A stretch of 64,000 nucleotides of DNA from Amycolatopsis cihanbeyliensis (GTDB lineage Bacteria; Actinomycetota; Actinomycetes; Mycobacteriales; Pseudonocardiaceae): positions 682,001 through 746,000 of the forward strand of contig NZ_VFML01000001.1 in assembly GCF_006715045.1 (NCBI RefSeq), given 5' to 3'. The position numbers and the translations under genes are program-made. Shown here one piece after another: positions 16,631-24,598 of this stretch. Position 1 is the first letter of the stretch. The number at the start of each line of letters is the position of its first letter. Below the pieces are notes generated by a model. It did not search any database and was not told the origin of the DNA. It saw only the letters and a program-made list of their open reading frames with translations.

Positions 16631-18133
16631 GTGACCGCCCCACTCGGTGCCCGTGCCGTGCACCGGAGGTTCGGCCAGGTCGTCGCGAACGACGACCTGA
16701 GTATGGATGTCCACAGTGGAACCGTGCATGCCGTCGTCGGGGAGAACGGTGCGGGCAAGACCACCCTGATGCGGATCCTCGCCGGTCTCGACCAGCCGGA
16801 CTCCGGCACCGTGGTCCTGGACGGCGCACCGGTCCGGCTGCGCGGCCCGGCCGACGCCGCCGCTCGCGGCATCGCCATCGTGGAGCAGGAGCCGGCCATG
16901 GTCGGCGAGCTGACCCTGCTGGAAAACCTGGTCCTCGGCGCGGAACCACGCCGAGGTCCGCTCATCGACTGGCGCGTGGCACGGGCCGAGGCGCACCGGG
17001 TCGCCGCCGAGGCCGGGCTCGACCCGCCGTGGGACACCCGCGCCGCCGATGCCCCGGTGAGCGCGCGTCAGCAGGTCGCCATCCTGCGCGCACTGCTGCG
17101 TTCCGCTCGCGTTCTGATCATGGACGAACCCACCTCGGCGCTGGCACCGGCACAGGTGCGGCGGCTGTTCCGCCTGCTGCGCGGGCTGCGCGAGGCCGGG
17201 CACACCGTGGTGTTCATCAGCCACAAACTGAACGAGGTGCTGGACATCGCCGATGTGGTCACGGTGCTGCGGCGGGGCAGGACGGTCACCACCGTGGACG
17301 CCGCCACCGTCGGCCAGCGCGAGCTGACCGAGCTCGCCGTCGGCCGGTACGTCCCGGACACCGAGTTCCGCCCTGCCGGGCGACCGGGTGCGGCCGTGCT
17401 GACGCTGGACGGCCTCACCGCAGCCGGGTCGCCGGGCCTGCACGAGGTGTCCTTCGAGGTGCGTGCCGGTCACATCGTCGGTGTCGCCGGGGTCAGCGGG
17501 AGCGGTCAGGACGAGCTCGCCGGCTGCGTCGTCGGGCTGCACCCGGCTACCTCGGGCCGGATCCTGCTGCGGGGCGAGGACGTCACCGGATGGAAGGTGG
17601 CCGACCGGCGGGCCGCCGGACTCGGCTATGTCGGCGCCGACCGTACCCGCGAGGGCCTCGCGCCGGACGCGTCCCTCGCCGACAACGCGATCGCCGGCGC
17701 GCACCGCGGGCCGTCGTCCCGCGGCGGATGGTTGAGCCGGACCGCGATGCGGGCCGCCGTCGACCGGCTCACCGGTGAGTACGCGGTGCGGCACGGGCGG
17801 TTGACCGATCCGGTGCGGACACTGTCCGGGGGCAACCAGCAGCGGCTGGTGCTCGGGCGCGAGCTGGAACGCCGGCCCCGCATGCTGGTCGCGGCGCACC
17901 CCACGCGTGGGGTGGATGTCCAGGGCATCGCCTTCCTCCACGAACGGCTGCGCGCCCTGCGCGACGGCGGCGCCGCCGTGCTGCTGGTGTCCGAGGAGCT
18001 GGACGAGTTGCTCGCACTCAGTGACCGGATCGTGGTGCTGTCCGGCGGCCGCCTCGCCGGAGAGCTCGGCGGCGGGCCGCACAACCGGGCGGCCGTCGGT
18101 GAGCTGATGCTGGGTGGGAGCGCGCGGGGATGA
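16631..18133 (+). CDS. Nucleoside/sugar-type ABC transporter double ATPase
   Basis: 500 residues with two ATPase halves (RbsA/YufO type). The first half has Walker A GENGAGKTTL and Walker B LIMDEPTSAL. The second half has a degenerate Walker A (GVSGSGQDE), a signature LSGGNQQRL and an altered Walker B (VAAHPTRGVD, lacking the usual Asp-Glu). Degeneration of the second site is common in this family. GTG at 16631 follows the BMP stop by four bases; the 3' end overlaps the permease gene by four bases. Confidence 0.92.
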   Translation: MTAPLGARAVHRRFGQVVANDDLSMDVHSGTVHAVVGENGAGKTTLMRILAGLDQPDSGTVVLDGAPVRLRGPADAAARGIAIVEQEPAMVGELTLLENLVLGAEPRRGPLIDWRVARAEAHRVAAEAGLDPPWDTRAADAPVSARQQVAILRALLRSARVLIMDEPTSALAPAQVRRLFRLLRGLREAGHTVVFISHKLNEVLDIADVVTVLRRGRTVTTVDAATVGQRELTELAVGRYVPDTEFRPAGRPGAAVLTLDGLTAAGSPGLHEVSFEVRAGHIVGVAGVSGSGQDELAGCVVGLHPATSGRILLRGEDVTGWKVADRRAAGLGYVGADRTREGLAPDASLADNAIAGAHRGPSSRGGWLSRTAMRAAVDRLTGEYAVRHGRLTDPVRTLSGGNQQRLVLGRELERRPRMLVAAHPTRGVDVQGIAFLHERLRALRDGGAAVLLVSEELDELLALSDRIVVLSGGRLAGELGGGPHNRAAVGELMLGGSARG

Positions 18134-19149
18134 GCGCGCTGGCGCCCGGCAGGCTGCTGCCCGCACTCGCCCCCGTCCTCGCGGCACTCACGGTCGGTGC
18201 GCTCGTCCTGCTCGCCACCGGGGACGATCCGCTCACCGTCTACCCCCTGCTGCTGCGCGAGGCGTTCGGCGACCTCGACCGGGTCGCCGCCACCCTGGTC
18301 GCGGCGACCCCGCTGCTGTTCACCGGGCTGGCCACCGCGTTCACCTTCCGCGCCGGGGTGTTCAACGTCGGGGCCGAGGGCGGGTTCGTGCTCGGCGGCC
18401 TGGCCGCGGCCACTGTGGGTGCGCACCTCACCGGGCTGCCGGGTCCGCTGGTGGCCCTGCTCGCACTGGCCGCGGGCACCGCGGCCGGCATGGCGACCAG
18501 CGCGGTCCCCGGCTGGCTGCGGGCCAGGTGGGAGGTGAACGAAGTGGTCATCACGCTCATGACCAACTTCATCGCACTCGGCCTGGCCGGGTGGCTGGTG
18601 ACCTCCTTCCTCCAGGCCGAGGGCGTGGCCAACTCGGCCACCCCGCTGGTGCCGCCGGACGCCTGGCTGCCGGTGCTGCTGTCACCCGGCCTCACCGTGG
18701 GCGTGCTGCTCGGGCTGGCGCTGCTGGCCGGATACGCCTGCTGGATCCGCTACTCGGTTCCCGGCTACGAGTTGCGGATGACCGGGCACAACCCGGAGTT
18801 CGCGCGGGCACAGGGCATCCGTACCGGCCGGGTGGTGCTGGTCGCCATGCTGGTGTCCGGCGCGGTGGCCGGGCTGGGTGGCGGGGCGCAGGCGCTCGGT
18901 GTGGTGCATCGCTTCGTCGAGGGATTCTCCCCCGGCTACGGCTTCACCGGTATCGCCGTGGCGCTGCTCGGCCGCAACGGTGCCCTCGGCGTCGCCCTCG
19001 GCGCGTTGTTCCTCGGCGCCATGTCCTCCGCGGGCGCCACCGTGCAGTTGTTCAGCGACATCCCGCTGGACATCGTGCAGGTGCTCACCGGCGCGGTGAT
19101 GATCTTCGCCGTGGCCAGGGGTGCCCTGTCCAGGGGCGCGGCGCGGTGA
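18130..19149 (+). CDS. Nucleoside-type ABC permease (YufP/NupP-like)
   Basis: 339-residue permease of the branched-chain/ribose/nucleoside type with 8-10 membrane segments. Typical conserved stretches are TFRAGVFNVGAEGGFVLGG and GFSPGYGFTGIAVALLGRN. ATGA overlap with the ATPase gene and GTGA overlap with the second permease indicate tight coupling. Confidence 0.92.
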   Translation: MSALAPGRLLPALAPVLAALTVGALVLLATGDDPLTVYPLLLREAFGDLDRVAATLVAATPLLFTGLATAFTFRAGVFNVGAEGGFVLGGLAAATVGAHLTGLPGPLVALLALAAGTAAGMATSAVPGWLRARWEVNEVVITLMTNFIALGLAGWLVTSFLQAEGVANSATPLVPPDAWLPVLLSPGLTVGVLLGLALLAGYACWIRYSVPGYELRMTGHNPEFARAQGIRTGRVVLVAMLVSGAVAGLGGGAQALGVVHRFVEGFSPGYGFTGIAVALLGRNGALGVALGALFLGAMSSAGATVQLFSDIPLDIVQVLTGAVMIFAVARGALSRGAAR

Positions 19150-20045
19150 TCGAGTCACTGGTCGCCTCGGCACTGCTGCTGTGGACCCCGCTCGCGCTGG
19201 CCGCCACCGGCGGGCTGCTCAACCGGGTGGGCGGCATCGTGAACATCGGGCTGGAGGGGCATATGCTCGCCGGCGCGCTCACCGCGGCGCTGGTCAGCGG
19301 CGCGGCCGGCGACTGGCTCGCCGGCGTGGCCGCGGCGGCGGCCACCGGCGCCCTGCTCGGCCTGCTGATGTCCCTGCCGATCACCCGGCTCGGCGCGAAC
19401 CCGATCGTCGTGGGCCTCGGGTACAACATCATGATCGCCGGGGTCGCGGGCTACCTGCTGAGCAAGCTGTTCGGGGTGTCGGGGACGCTGCGCGTGCCAG
19501 GGCTGGACCCGCTGCCCCGGCTCGATCTCCCGTTCCTCGCCGAGGTTCCGGTGCTGGGCGTGCTGATGTCCGGCAAGGATCCGCTGTTCTGGCTCGCCGT
19601 ACTGGCGCTGCCCGCGGTGAGCATGCTGCTGCGGCACACCCGCGCCGGGCTCCGGCTACGGGCCGCGGGGGCCGGCGCGGAGACCGCGCGGTCGCTCGGC
19701 CTGCCCGCCACCCGGATCCGGGACCAGTCCAGCGTGCTGGCCGGCCTGCTCGCCGGCGTGGCCGGCGCGCAGCTGTGCCTGGGCCAGGTCGGACTCTTCC
19801 ACACCGATATGGTCGCCGGGCGCGGGTTCATCGCGCTCGCCGCCTTCTACTTCGGCAGGTCACGTCCGTTGCCGACGGCCGCGGCCTGCCTGCTGTTCGC
19901 CTTCTTCGACGCCGGTCAGGCCCGTGTCCAGACCGGGGGTGGCGCCGCGCACCTGCTGCAAACCCTGCCGTATCTTGTAGTGGCCGTAGTACTGACCGTC
20001 ACCGGCATCCGGGAAAGCCGTCGCAGAACCCGAAGGGCGGGCTGA
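19146..20045 (+). CDS. Nucleoside-type ABC permease (YufQ/NupQ-like)
   Basis: 299-residue partner permease. GGIVNIGLEGHMLAGA and AGRGFIALAAFYFGRSRPL are the diagnostic segments. GTG at 19146 overlaps the preceding TGA. The two permeases should form the transmembrane heterodimer. Its own stop codon overlaps the proposed CTG start of the hydrolase gene. Confidence 0.92.
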   Translation: MIESLVASALLLWTPLALAATGGLLNRVGGIVNIGLEGHMLAGALTAALVSGAAGDWLAGVAAAAATGALLGLLMSLPITRLGANPIVVGLGYNIMIAGVAGYLLSKLFGVSGTLRVPGLDPLPRLDLPFLAEVPVLGVLMSGKDPLFWLAVLALPAVSMLLRHTRAGLRLRAAGAGAETARSLGLPATRIRDQSSVLAGLLAGVAGAQLCLGQVGLFHTDMVAGRGFIALAAFYFGRSRPLPTAAACLLFAFFDAGQARVQTGGGAAHLLQTLPYLVVAVVLTVTGIRESRRRTRRAG

Positions 20046-20608
20046 TCATCACAACCCCAGGAACGGCGCTGATCCTCGTGGACGTGCTCGAGGCGTTCTT
20101 CACCCCTGGCAAACCCGCCTACTACCCCGAGTCGGCCGAGGTGCTCGACCCGTTGCGCGGCCTGCTCGCCAGGGCGCGGGATCGGGGGCGGCTGGTGGTG
20201 CACGCGGTCGAGCGGCACTATCCGGGGCTGGCCGACTTCGAGCACAAGAAGCTCCCGCGACACTGCGAGATCGGGGACGACCAGGCCCGCTACGTCGAGG
20301 GTTTCCAGCCCACCGGCCCGCCGGACGAGATCGAGGTGCCCAAGCGGCGCTACTCCGCGTTCTACGCCACCGACCTGGATCTGCTGCTGCGCGAGCAGCG
20401 GATAGCCAGGGTCGTCGTCGCCGGGGTGAAGACGAACGTCTGCGTCCGCGCCACCGTGCAGGACGCGTTCGCCGCGGGGTACGAGGTGCTGCTACCGCGG
20501 GAGGCCACGAACTCCAACCGTCCACACCTCGCCGAGGCCAGCCTCGAGGACATCAACCGGTACTTCGGCAAGGTCGTCTCACTCGAGCAAGCATGGGAAA
20601 GCTTGTGA
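20042..20608 (+). CDS. Isochorismatase-like cysteine hydrolase
   Basis: About 188 residues. The Asp-Lys-Cys triad is visible: Asp14 (ALILVDVLEAFF), Lys101 (PKRRYSAFY) and Cys134 (KTNVCVRAT). The fold includes nicotinamidases, ureidoacrylate hydrolases and others; lack of a clear metal DxH motif argues against a simple nicotinamidase call. No ATG, GTG or TTG stands ahead of the essential first strand; GTG at 20078 would delete it. The likely start is CTG at 20042, overlapping the permease stop as CTGA with GAAGGG upstream. Position in the operon suggests it acts on a base or breakdown product of the imported nucleoside. Confidence 0.82.
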   Translation: MIITTPGTALILVDVLEAFFTPGKPAYYPESAEVLDPLRGLLARARDRGRLVVHAVERHYPGLADFEHKKLPRHCEIGDDQARYVEGFQPTGPPDEIEVPKRRYSAFYATDLDLLLREQRIARVVVAGVKTNVCVRATVQDAFAAGYEVLLPREATNSNRPHLAEASLEDINRYFGKVVSLEQAWESL

Positions 20609-21486
20609 TGCCACGAGTCGCGGTAGTCGGTTACGCCAGCGTGGATCACGCGATGGCGACCGAGGAGTTCCGGGGCGCACGGGGCACCACCCTGATCAGG
20701 GAACGGCTGTCCGAGCCGTGGCCGGGGATCGGCGGGATCGCCTACGCCGCGCGCGGCCTGGCCGAGGCCGGTCTCGAGGTCAACGCCGTGACCTGGGTCG
20801 GTGCGGACGCCCTCGGCGAGGAGTACACCGAACGGCTCGCCTCCTTCGGCGTGGACACCACCGGCGTCGTGGCGGCCGGGGACCGCACCCCGTCCTGCTA
20901 CCTGTTCTACGGCCCCGAGGGCGACACGGTGGTGGTCTACGACCCCGGCGACCGGATGCCGACCGGCCTCACCGACGCGCAGCGGGAGGTGCTCGCGGGC
21001 TGCGACTGGGTGTGCCTGCTGGTCGGCCCGCGCTCGGCCACCGTGGACGTGCTGCGGATGTTGCGCCCCGAGCAGCGGCTCGCCTGGGGGGTCAAGGGCG
21101 ATCCGGATGCCTACACCGCCGCGCTGGTACATCGCCTGCTGTTCCGGGTCAGCGTCCTGACCTTCAGCGCCCGGGAGCGGATTTTCCTGGAGCGGATGCT
21201 CACCCCGCGCACACTCCGCGACCGAACACCCCGCGAGGCGCTGCTGGTGGAGACCAACGGCACGGCCGGAATCCGGTTCTGGCACGGCGAGCAGCGCGGC
21301 GCGCTGTCGGTCACCCCGATCGACGCGGTGGACACCACCGGTGCCGGTGACGTGCTGTTCGCGGCGACCGTGGCCAGCATGATCGAGCAACCGGACGGCG
21401 AGCTGGCCGTGCGCCACGGGGTGGACGCCGCCACCGCGCTGCTGCGCAGCCGCTTGCCCGCCACGTTGCGGATCCGGACGGAGTAG
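20608..21486 (+). CDS. PfkB-family sugar/nucleoside kinase
   Basis: About 292 residues. The C-terminal PfkB signature DTTGAGDVLF supplies the catalytic Asp and anion hole; an N-terminal GIGGIAYAARGLAEAG segment fits the Gly-rich substrate side. ATG at 20608 overlaps the previous TGA (TGATG); ATG at 20593 is an in-frame alternative. It probably phosphorylates a ribose, deoxyribose or nucleoside-like substrate supplied by the importer. It cannot be assigned to ribokinase, adenosine kinase or pseudouridine kinase from motifs alone. Confidence 0.88.
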   Translation: MPRVAVVGYASVDHAMATEEFRGARGTTLIRERLSEPWPGIGGIAYAARGLAEAGLEVNAVTWVGADALGEEYTERLASFGVDTTGVVAAGDRTPSCYLFYGPEGDTVVVYDPGDRMPTGLTDAQREVLAGCDWVCLLVGPRSATVDVLRMLRPEQRLAWGVKGDPDAYTAALVHRLLFRVSVLTFSARERIFLERMLTPRTLRDRTPREALLVETNGTAGIRFWHGEQRGALSVTPIDAVDTTGAGDVLFAATVASMIEQPDGELAVRHGVDAATALLRSRLPATLRIRTE

Positions 21487-21492
21487 CCACCG

Positions 21493-22242
21493 GTGACCGA
21501 GCAATCCGGCAGGGCCTGGTTTCTTCGATGCGGCGCGGAGGATGTCGGCGAGCTTGCCGTCCTGGTGGGCGACCGCGGCCGGGTGACCGCCGTCGCCGAG
21601 ATACTCGCGGAACCGGTCCTGCTGAACACCGACCGCGGGCTGACCACGGTGACCGGCCGATACGCCGGGCAGCGGGTCACCGTGGCCGCGTTCGGAATGG
21701 GCGCACCGGCCGCCGCGCTCGTGCTGGAGGAGCTGGCCATGCTCGGCGTGCGCCGGTTCCTCCGGCTGGGCACCGCCCTGGCCGTCGGCGGCACCGGGCT
21801 CGGCGACCTCGTGCTGGCCGATGGCGCGATACGCAACGAGTCCACCTCGGCGAGCTACGCCCCCGCGGCCTTCCCCGCCGTCCCGGACCCCGTGCTGTAC
21901 GCGGCGGTGCGGGCGCGACTGCGCGATACGCCGCGCCGGTGGGTGTCCGGCCTGTTCGCCTCCCAGGACGGCTTCTACACCGAGATGGTCGCCGCCCGCC
22001 CGGAGCGCGCGGCCGCGGTGTCGGCGCACCTGGCGGAGCTGGTGCGGTACGGGGTGCGCGCGATGGACATGGAGACCTCGGCCGTGCTGGTCGCCGCGCG
22101 CGTGCTCGGGGTGCGCGCGGCCTCGCTGTGCCTGGCCAGCGTCACCGCGCCGGAGCGGCGCCGGATGGACGGAACGGAGCGGGCGGACGCCGAGTTGGCG
22201 CTGATGCGCACCGGGCTCGACGCCCTGACCGTCCCCGGCTGA
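21493..22242 (+). CDS. Nucleoside phosphorylase family protein (PNP/UDP type)
   Basis: 249 residues. Family features: GDRGRVTAVAEIL opening, FGMGAPAAALVLEELAMLGV and RLGTALAVGGTGLGDLV phosphate/base loops, and AMDMETSAVLVAARVLGVRA carrying the Met-Glu ribose-binding motif. It should split a nucleoside with phosphate to base and ribose-1-phosphate. It closes the operon, six bases after the kinase stop, which strengthens the nucleoside-salvage reading. GTG start at 21493. Confidence 0.88.
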   Translation: MTEQSGRAWFLRCGAEDVGELAVLVGDRGRVTAVAEILAEPVLLNTDRGLTTVTGRYAGQRVTVAAFGMGAPAAALVLEELAMLGVRRFLRLGTALAVGGTGLGDLVLADGAIRNESTSASYAPAAFPAVPDPVLYAAVRARLRDTPRRWVSGLFASQDGFYTEMVAARPERAAAVSAHLAELVRYGVRAMDMETSAVLVAARVLGVRAASLCLASVTAPERRRMDGTERADAELALMRTGLDALTVPG

Positions 22243-22250
22243 GCAGCTCC

Positions 22251-22499
22251 TCAGAACAGCGAGACGTGCCCGCTGGTCTCCGGGGTCCAGTCGTCCGGCG
22301 AGCGGGGCGCGGGCGCCTTCGGGCCGCTCGGCCAGGCATGCTTGACCTCGTCCAGCATGCAGGGTACGTCCCGCAGTTCGAGCAGCTCGTCCTGGCAACG
22401 CTCGCATTCCATCAGGTGCGTCTCGAAGGCCACATGATCCGGCTGATCGAGCACCCCGAGCAGGTAAGCGGCGATGTCAGCGTGGCTGGTCTCGGCCAT
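22251..22499 (-). CDS. Zinc-finger anti-sigma factor (RslA/ZAS-like, soluble)
   Basis: 82 residues. The ZAS motif His28-x3-Cys32-x2-Cys35 is present in ETHLMECERC, preceded by the helix AAYLLGVLDQPDHVAFE typical of anti-sigma domains. No membrane helix follows; the protein ends after a short Pro-rich tail, so it is a soluble, possibly redox- or zinc-responsive inhibitor. ATG at 22499 with GGGGGGA upstream overlaps the 3' end of the sigma gene by 23 bp, the usual pairing. Confidence 0.88.
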   Translation of the reverse strand: MAETSHADIAAYLLGVLDQPDHVAFETHLMECERCQDELLELRDVPCMLDEVKHAWPSGPKAPAPRSPDDWTPETSGHVSLF

Positions 22500-23067
22500 C
22501 CTCGCGGTCCCCCCGATCTCGCAACGCACGACGTAGCGCACGAACGGCGTGGTAGATTCTCGATTTGACCGTACCTGGCGGAACGCCGAGAGACACCGCC
22601 GCCTCGTTCACGGTTCGATCACGGATGTATGTCTGCAATACGGCATCACGTTGCTCCGGTGAAAGGGTACTGAGCGCCTCGTACACCACGAGCGCGGCCA
22701 GTGTTCTGTCCGATTCGTCGGGAACTCCGACCGAATCCGCATCGACCTCCTCGACCTCTTGCGGCCGGGCCTTTCGACTTCGCCAGCCATCAATGACGAT
22801 GCGTCTCGCCACCGTATACAACCAGGCCAGCAACGTGTCAGGTCTGCGATCGAGCTTGTGCGCGTTGCGCCAGGCCCTGATCAGCGTCTCCTGCACGACG
22901 TCTTCGGCCCAATGCCGGTCCTGACCAGTCAGTTTGAGCGTATACGCCATCAACTGCCTGCCGAATTCCTGATACAACGTCCGCACGAGGTCGTCGGAAC
23001 CAGCCGCGCTGGCGTACTGACGGACCACGGGGTTGAGTGTCCGGCTTGGGTGGGCCACGGGGGACAT
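22477..23067 (-). CDS. ECF RNA polymerase sigma factor (SigL/SigK-like)
   Basis: About 196 residues. Region 2 (AYTLKLTGQDRHWAEDVVQETLIRAW, LAWLYTVARRIVIDGWRSR) and region 4 (LSPEQRDAVLQTYIRDRTVNEAAVSLGVPPGTVKSRIYHAVRALRRAL) are complete. ATG at 23067 is a guess; GTG at 23058 is better spaced from AAGGA. Partner of the overlapping anti-sigma gene. Divergent from a flavoprotein gene that may be part of its regulon. Confidence 0.93.
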   Translation of the reverse strand: MSPVAHPSRTLNPVVRQYASAAGSDDLVRTLYQEFGRQLMAYTLKLTGQDRHWAEDVVQETLIRAWRNAHKLDRRPDTLLAWLYTVARRIVIDGWRSRKARPQEVEEVDADSVGVPDESDRTLAALVVYEALSTLSPEQRDAVLQTYIRDRTVNEAAVSLGVPPGTVKSRIYHAVRALRRALRDRGDREDGRDQPR

Positions 23068-23195
23068 CCTTGTGGTGTGCTGGGCTATGTGTCCAGTACC
23101 GATATCACGAGAGTATTTCTTTGAACCAGACCGGATCATCCGCCGTATATCCCACTGTAGGCCCCGCAAACGTCGCACCCCGAGCGACTATGCCG

Positions 23196-23225
23196 TCCAC
23201 TATGGACCATGACGTCCATAGTGGA
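23196..23225. promoter_or_regulatory. Long perfect inverted repeat between the sigma and flavoprotein genes
   Basis: TCCACTATGGAC (23196-23207) and its exact complement (23214-23225) flank the six-base spacer CATGAC. Twelve matched base pairs are far above chance. It may be an operator for the divergent pair or an RNA hairpin in the flavoprotein leader. Confidence 0.6.
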
Positions 23226-23298
23226 TTCACCGTGCCCGCTTGCAGGGGTTTCGTCGAATGAGGGTCCTGCCGGCCACGCGCACACCAGGGAGGAACTG

Positions 23299-24588
23299 AT
23301 GACCGACAGCGCGGAACGGATCGTGATCGTCGGCGCGGGCGTGGCCGGGCTACGCGCCGCCGAGAGACTCCGTGAGCTGGGCTTCGACGGGGAGGTGGTG
23401 ATCATCGGCGATGAACGGCGTCGGCCGTACCACCGGCCCGCGGCATCCAAGCAGTTGCTCGGTGGTACGGCACGCGAATCGGACCTGGCCTTGCGGACCT
23501 ATACCGACCTGGACGCGCGATGGCGGCTCGGCACGACGGCCACCCGACTGGACACCAGCCATCGGATCGTGCACCTGCCCGGTGGCGAGGAACTGCGTTA
23601 TGACGGGCTGGTCATCGCGACCGGCGTCTTCCCGAAACACCTGCCCGGTGCCCCCCGGCACGACCCGCGGGTACGTGTGCTACGGACCGTCGAGGACGCG
23701 GTCGCCGTGCGGAGGGCGCTGGCCGGCAGCAACAAACCGGCCGTGGTGCTCGGCAGCGGGCTGATCGGCTGCGAGTTCGCGGCCACCATGCGCCACCTCG
23801 GCAGGGACGTGACCATCGTGGGCCGCTCCCCCACTCCGCTGGACCGGCTCGGCACGGGGGTCGGCTCCGCGGTGACCAGGCTGCACCGCCAGCACCGGGC
23901 CGGGCTCGCACTGGGTACCTCGGTGCGGCACTGGATCAACCTCAAGGACGGCATCGGGCTGCACCTGGCCAACAGCAGGTTGCTGGTCGCCGGCTGCGTG
24001 GTGCTCGCGATCGGCAGCGTGCCGGCCACCGACTGGATGCGCGGCTCGGGGCTGGTACTCGAGGACGGTGTGCTGTGCAAGTCGACCCTGTTCGCGGCGG
24101 GGGTGAACGATGTGGTCGCGGCCGGGGACGTGGCCCGCTGGCCGAACCTGCGCTTCGACGAGGTGCCACGGCGGGTCGAGCACTGGATCAACGCGGTCGA
24201 GATGGGCCGGGCGGCCGCGGAGAACCTGCTGGCGGGCCAGCAGGGCGCGCGGCCGTTCACCCCGATACCGCGAGCCTGGTCCGGTCAGTACGAGGTACGG
24301 CTACAGACCGTGGGACTACCGGCCCTCGGCACCGACACGGTGCGCCTGGCCGAGGGCGTGACCGGGTACGTCCGCGCCGGCAAACTGGTCGGCGCGTGCA
24401 CCTGGGACCGCCCGCGAGCGATGTTGCACTGGGCCGAGGAGCTGGAACGCCAACTGCCGGTGCCGCAGCCCGCCCGACCACACCGGCACACCCGGGAGCC
24501 GGAGATCACCCCGCTGGCCACGGTGCCGCCGGTTCCGGCGCGGACCACGACTCCGCCACTGGGCGACCTGTGGTTGTCTGGTGCCTGA
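23299..24588 (+). CDS. FAD-dependent pyridine nucleotide oxidoreductase (ferredoxin/rubredoxin reductase type)
   Basis: About 429 residues. FAD site VIVGAGVAGLRAAERL near the N-terminus, then the NAD(P) site VVLGSGLIGCEFAATM, an ATG motif (LVIATGVFPK) and the FAD-ribityl motif VVAAGDVARW followed by WINAVEMGR. The order and the C-terminal domain match ferredoxin-NAD reductases of oxygenase systems. ATG at 23299 has AGGGAGG six bases upstream. The last 40 residues are a Pro/Thr-rich tail not usual in the family. No ferredoxin or P450 is nearby, so the partner is unknown. Confidence 0.9.
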   Translation: MTDSAERIVIVGAGVAGLRAAERLRELGFDGEVVIIGDERRRPYHRPAASKQLLGGTARESDLALRTYTDLDARWRLGTTATRLDTSHRIVHLPGGEELRYDGLVIATGVFPKHLPGAPRHDPRVRVLRTVEDAVAVRRALAGSNKPAVVLGSGLIGCEFAATMRHLGRDVTIVGRSPTPLDRLGTGVGSAVTRLHRQHRAGLALGTSVRHWINLKDGIGLHLANSRLLVAGCVVLAIGSVPATDWMRGSGLVLEDGVLCKSTLFAAGVNDVVAAGDVARWPNLRFDEVPRRVEHWINAVEMGRAAAENLLAGQQGARPFTPIPRAWSGQYEVRLQTVGLPALGTDTVRLAEGVTGYVRAGKLVGACTWDRPRAMLHWAEELERQLPVPQPARPHRHTREPEITPLATVPPVPARTTTPPLGDLWLSGA

Positions 24589-24598
24589 GCGGGCCGGG

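Noticed and set aside
14914..17037. 707-codon minus-strand open frame
   Set aside because: Covers the divergent promoter and parts of two real genes on opposite strands; composition is that of an antisense frame.
20042..20608. Nicotinamidase assignment for the isochorismatase-like hydrolase
   Set aside because: The D-K-C triad is present, but the metal-binding Asp-x-His motif of nicotinamidases is not clear.
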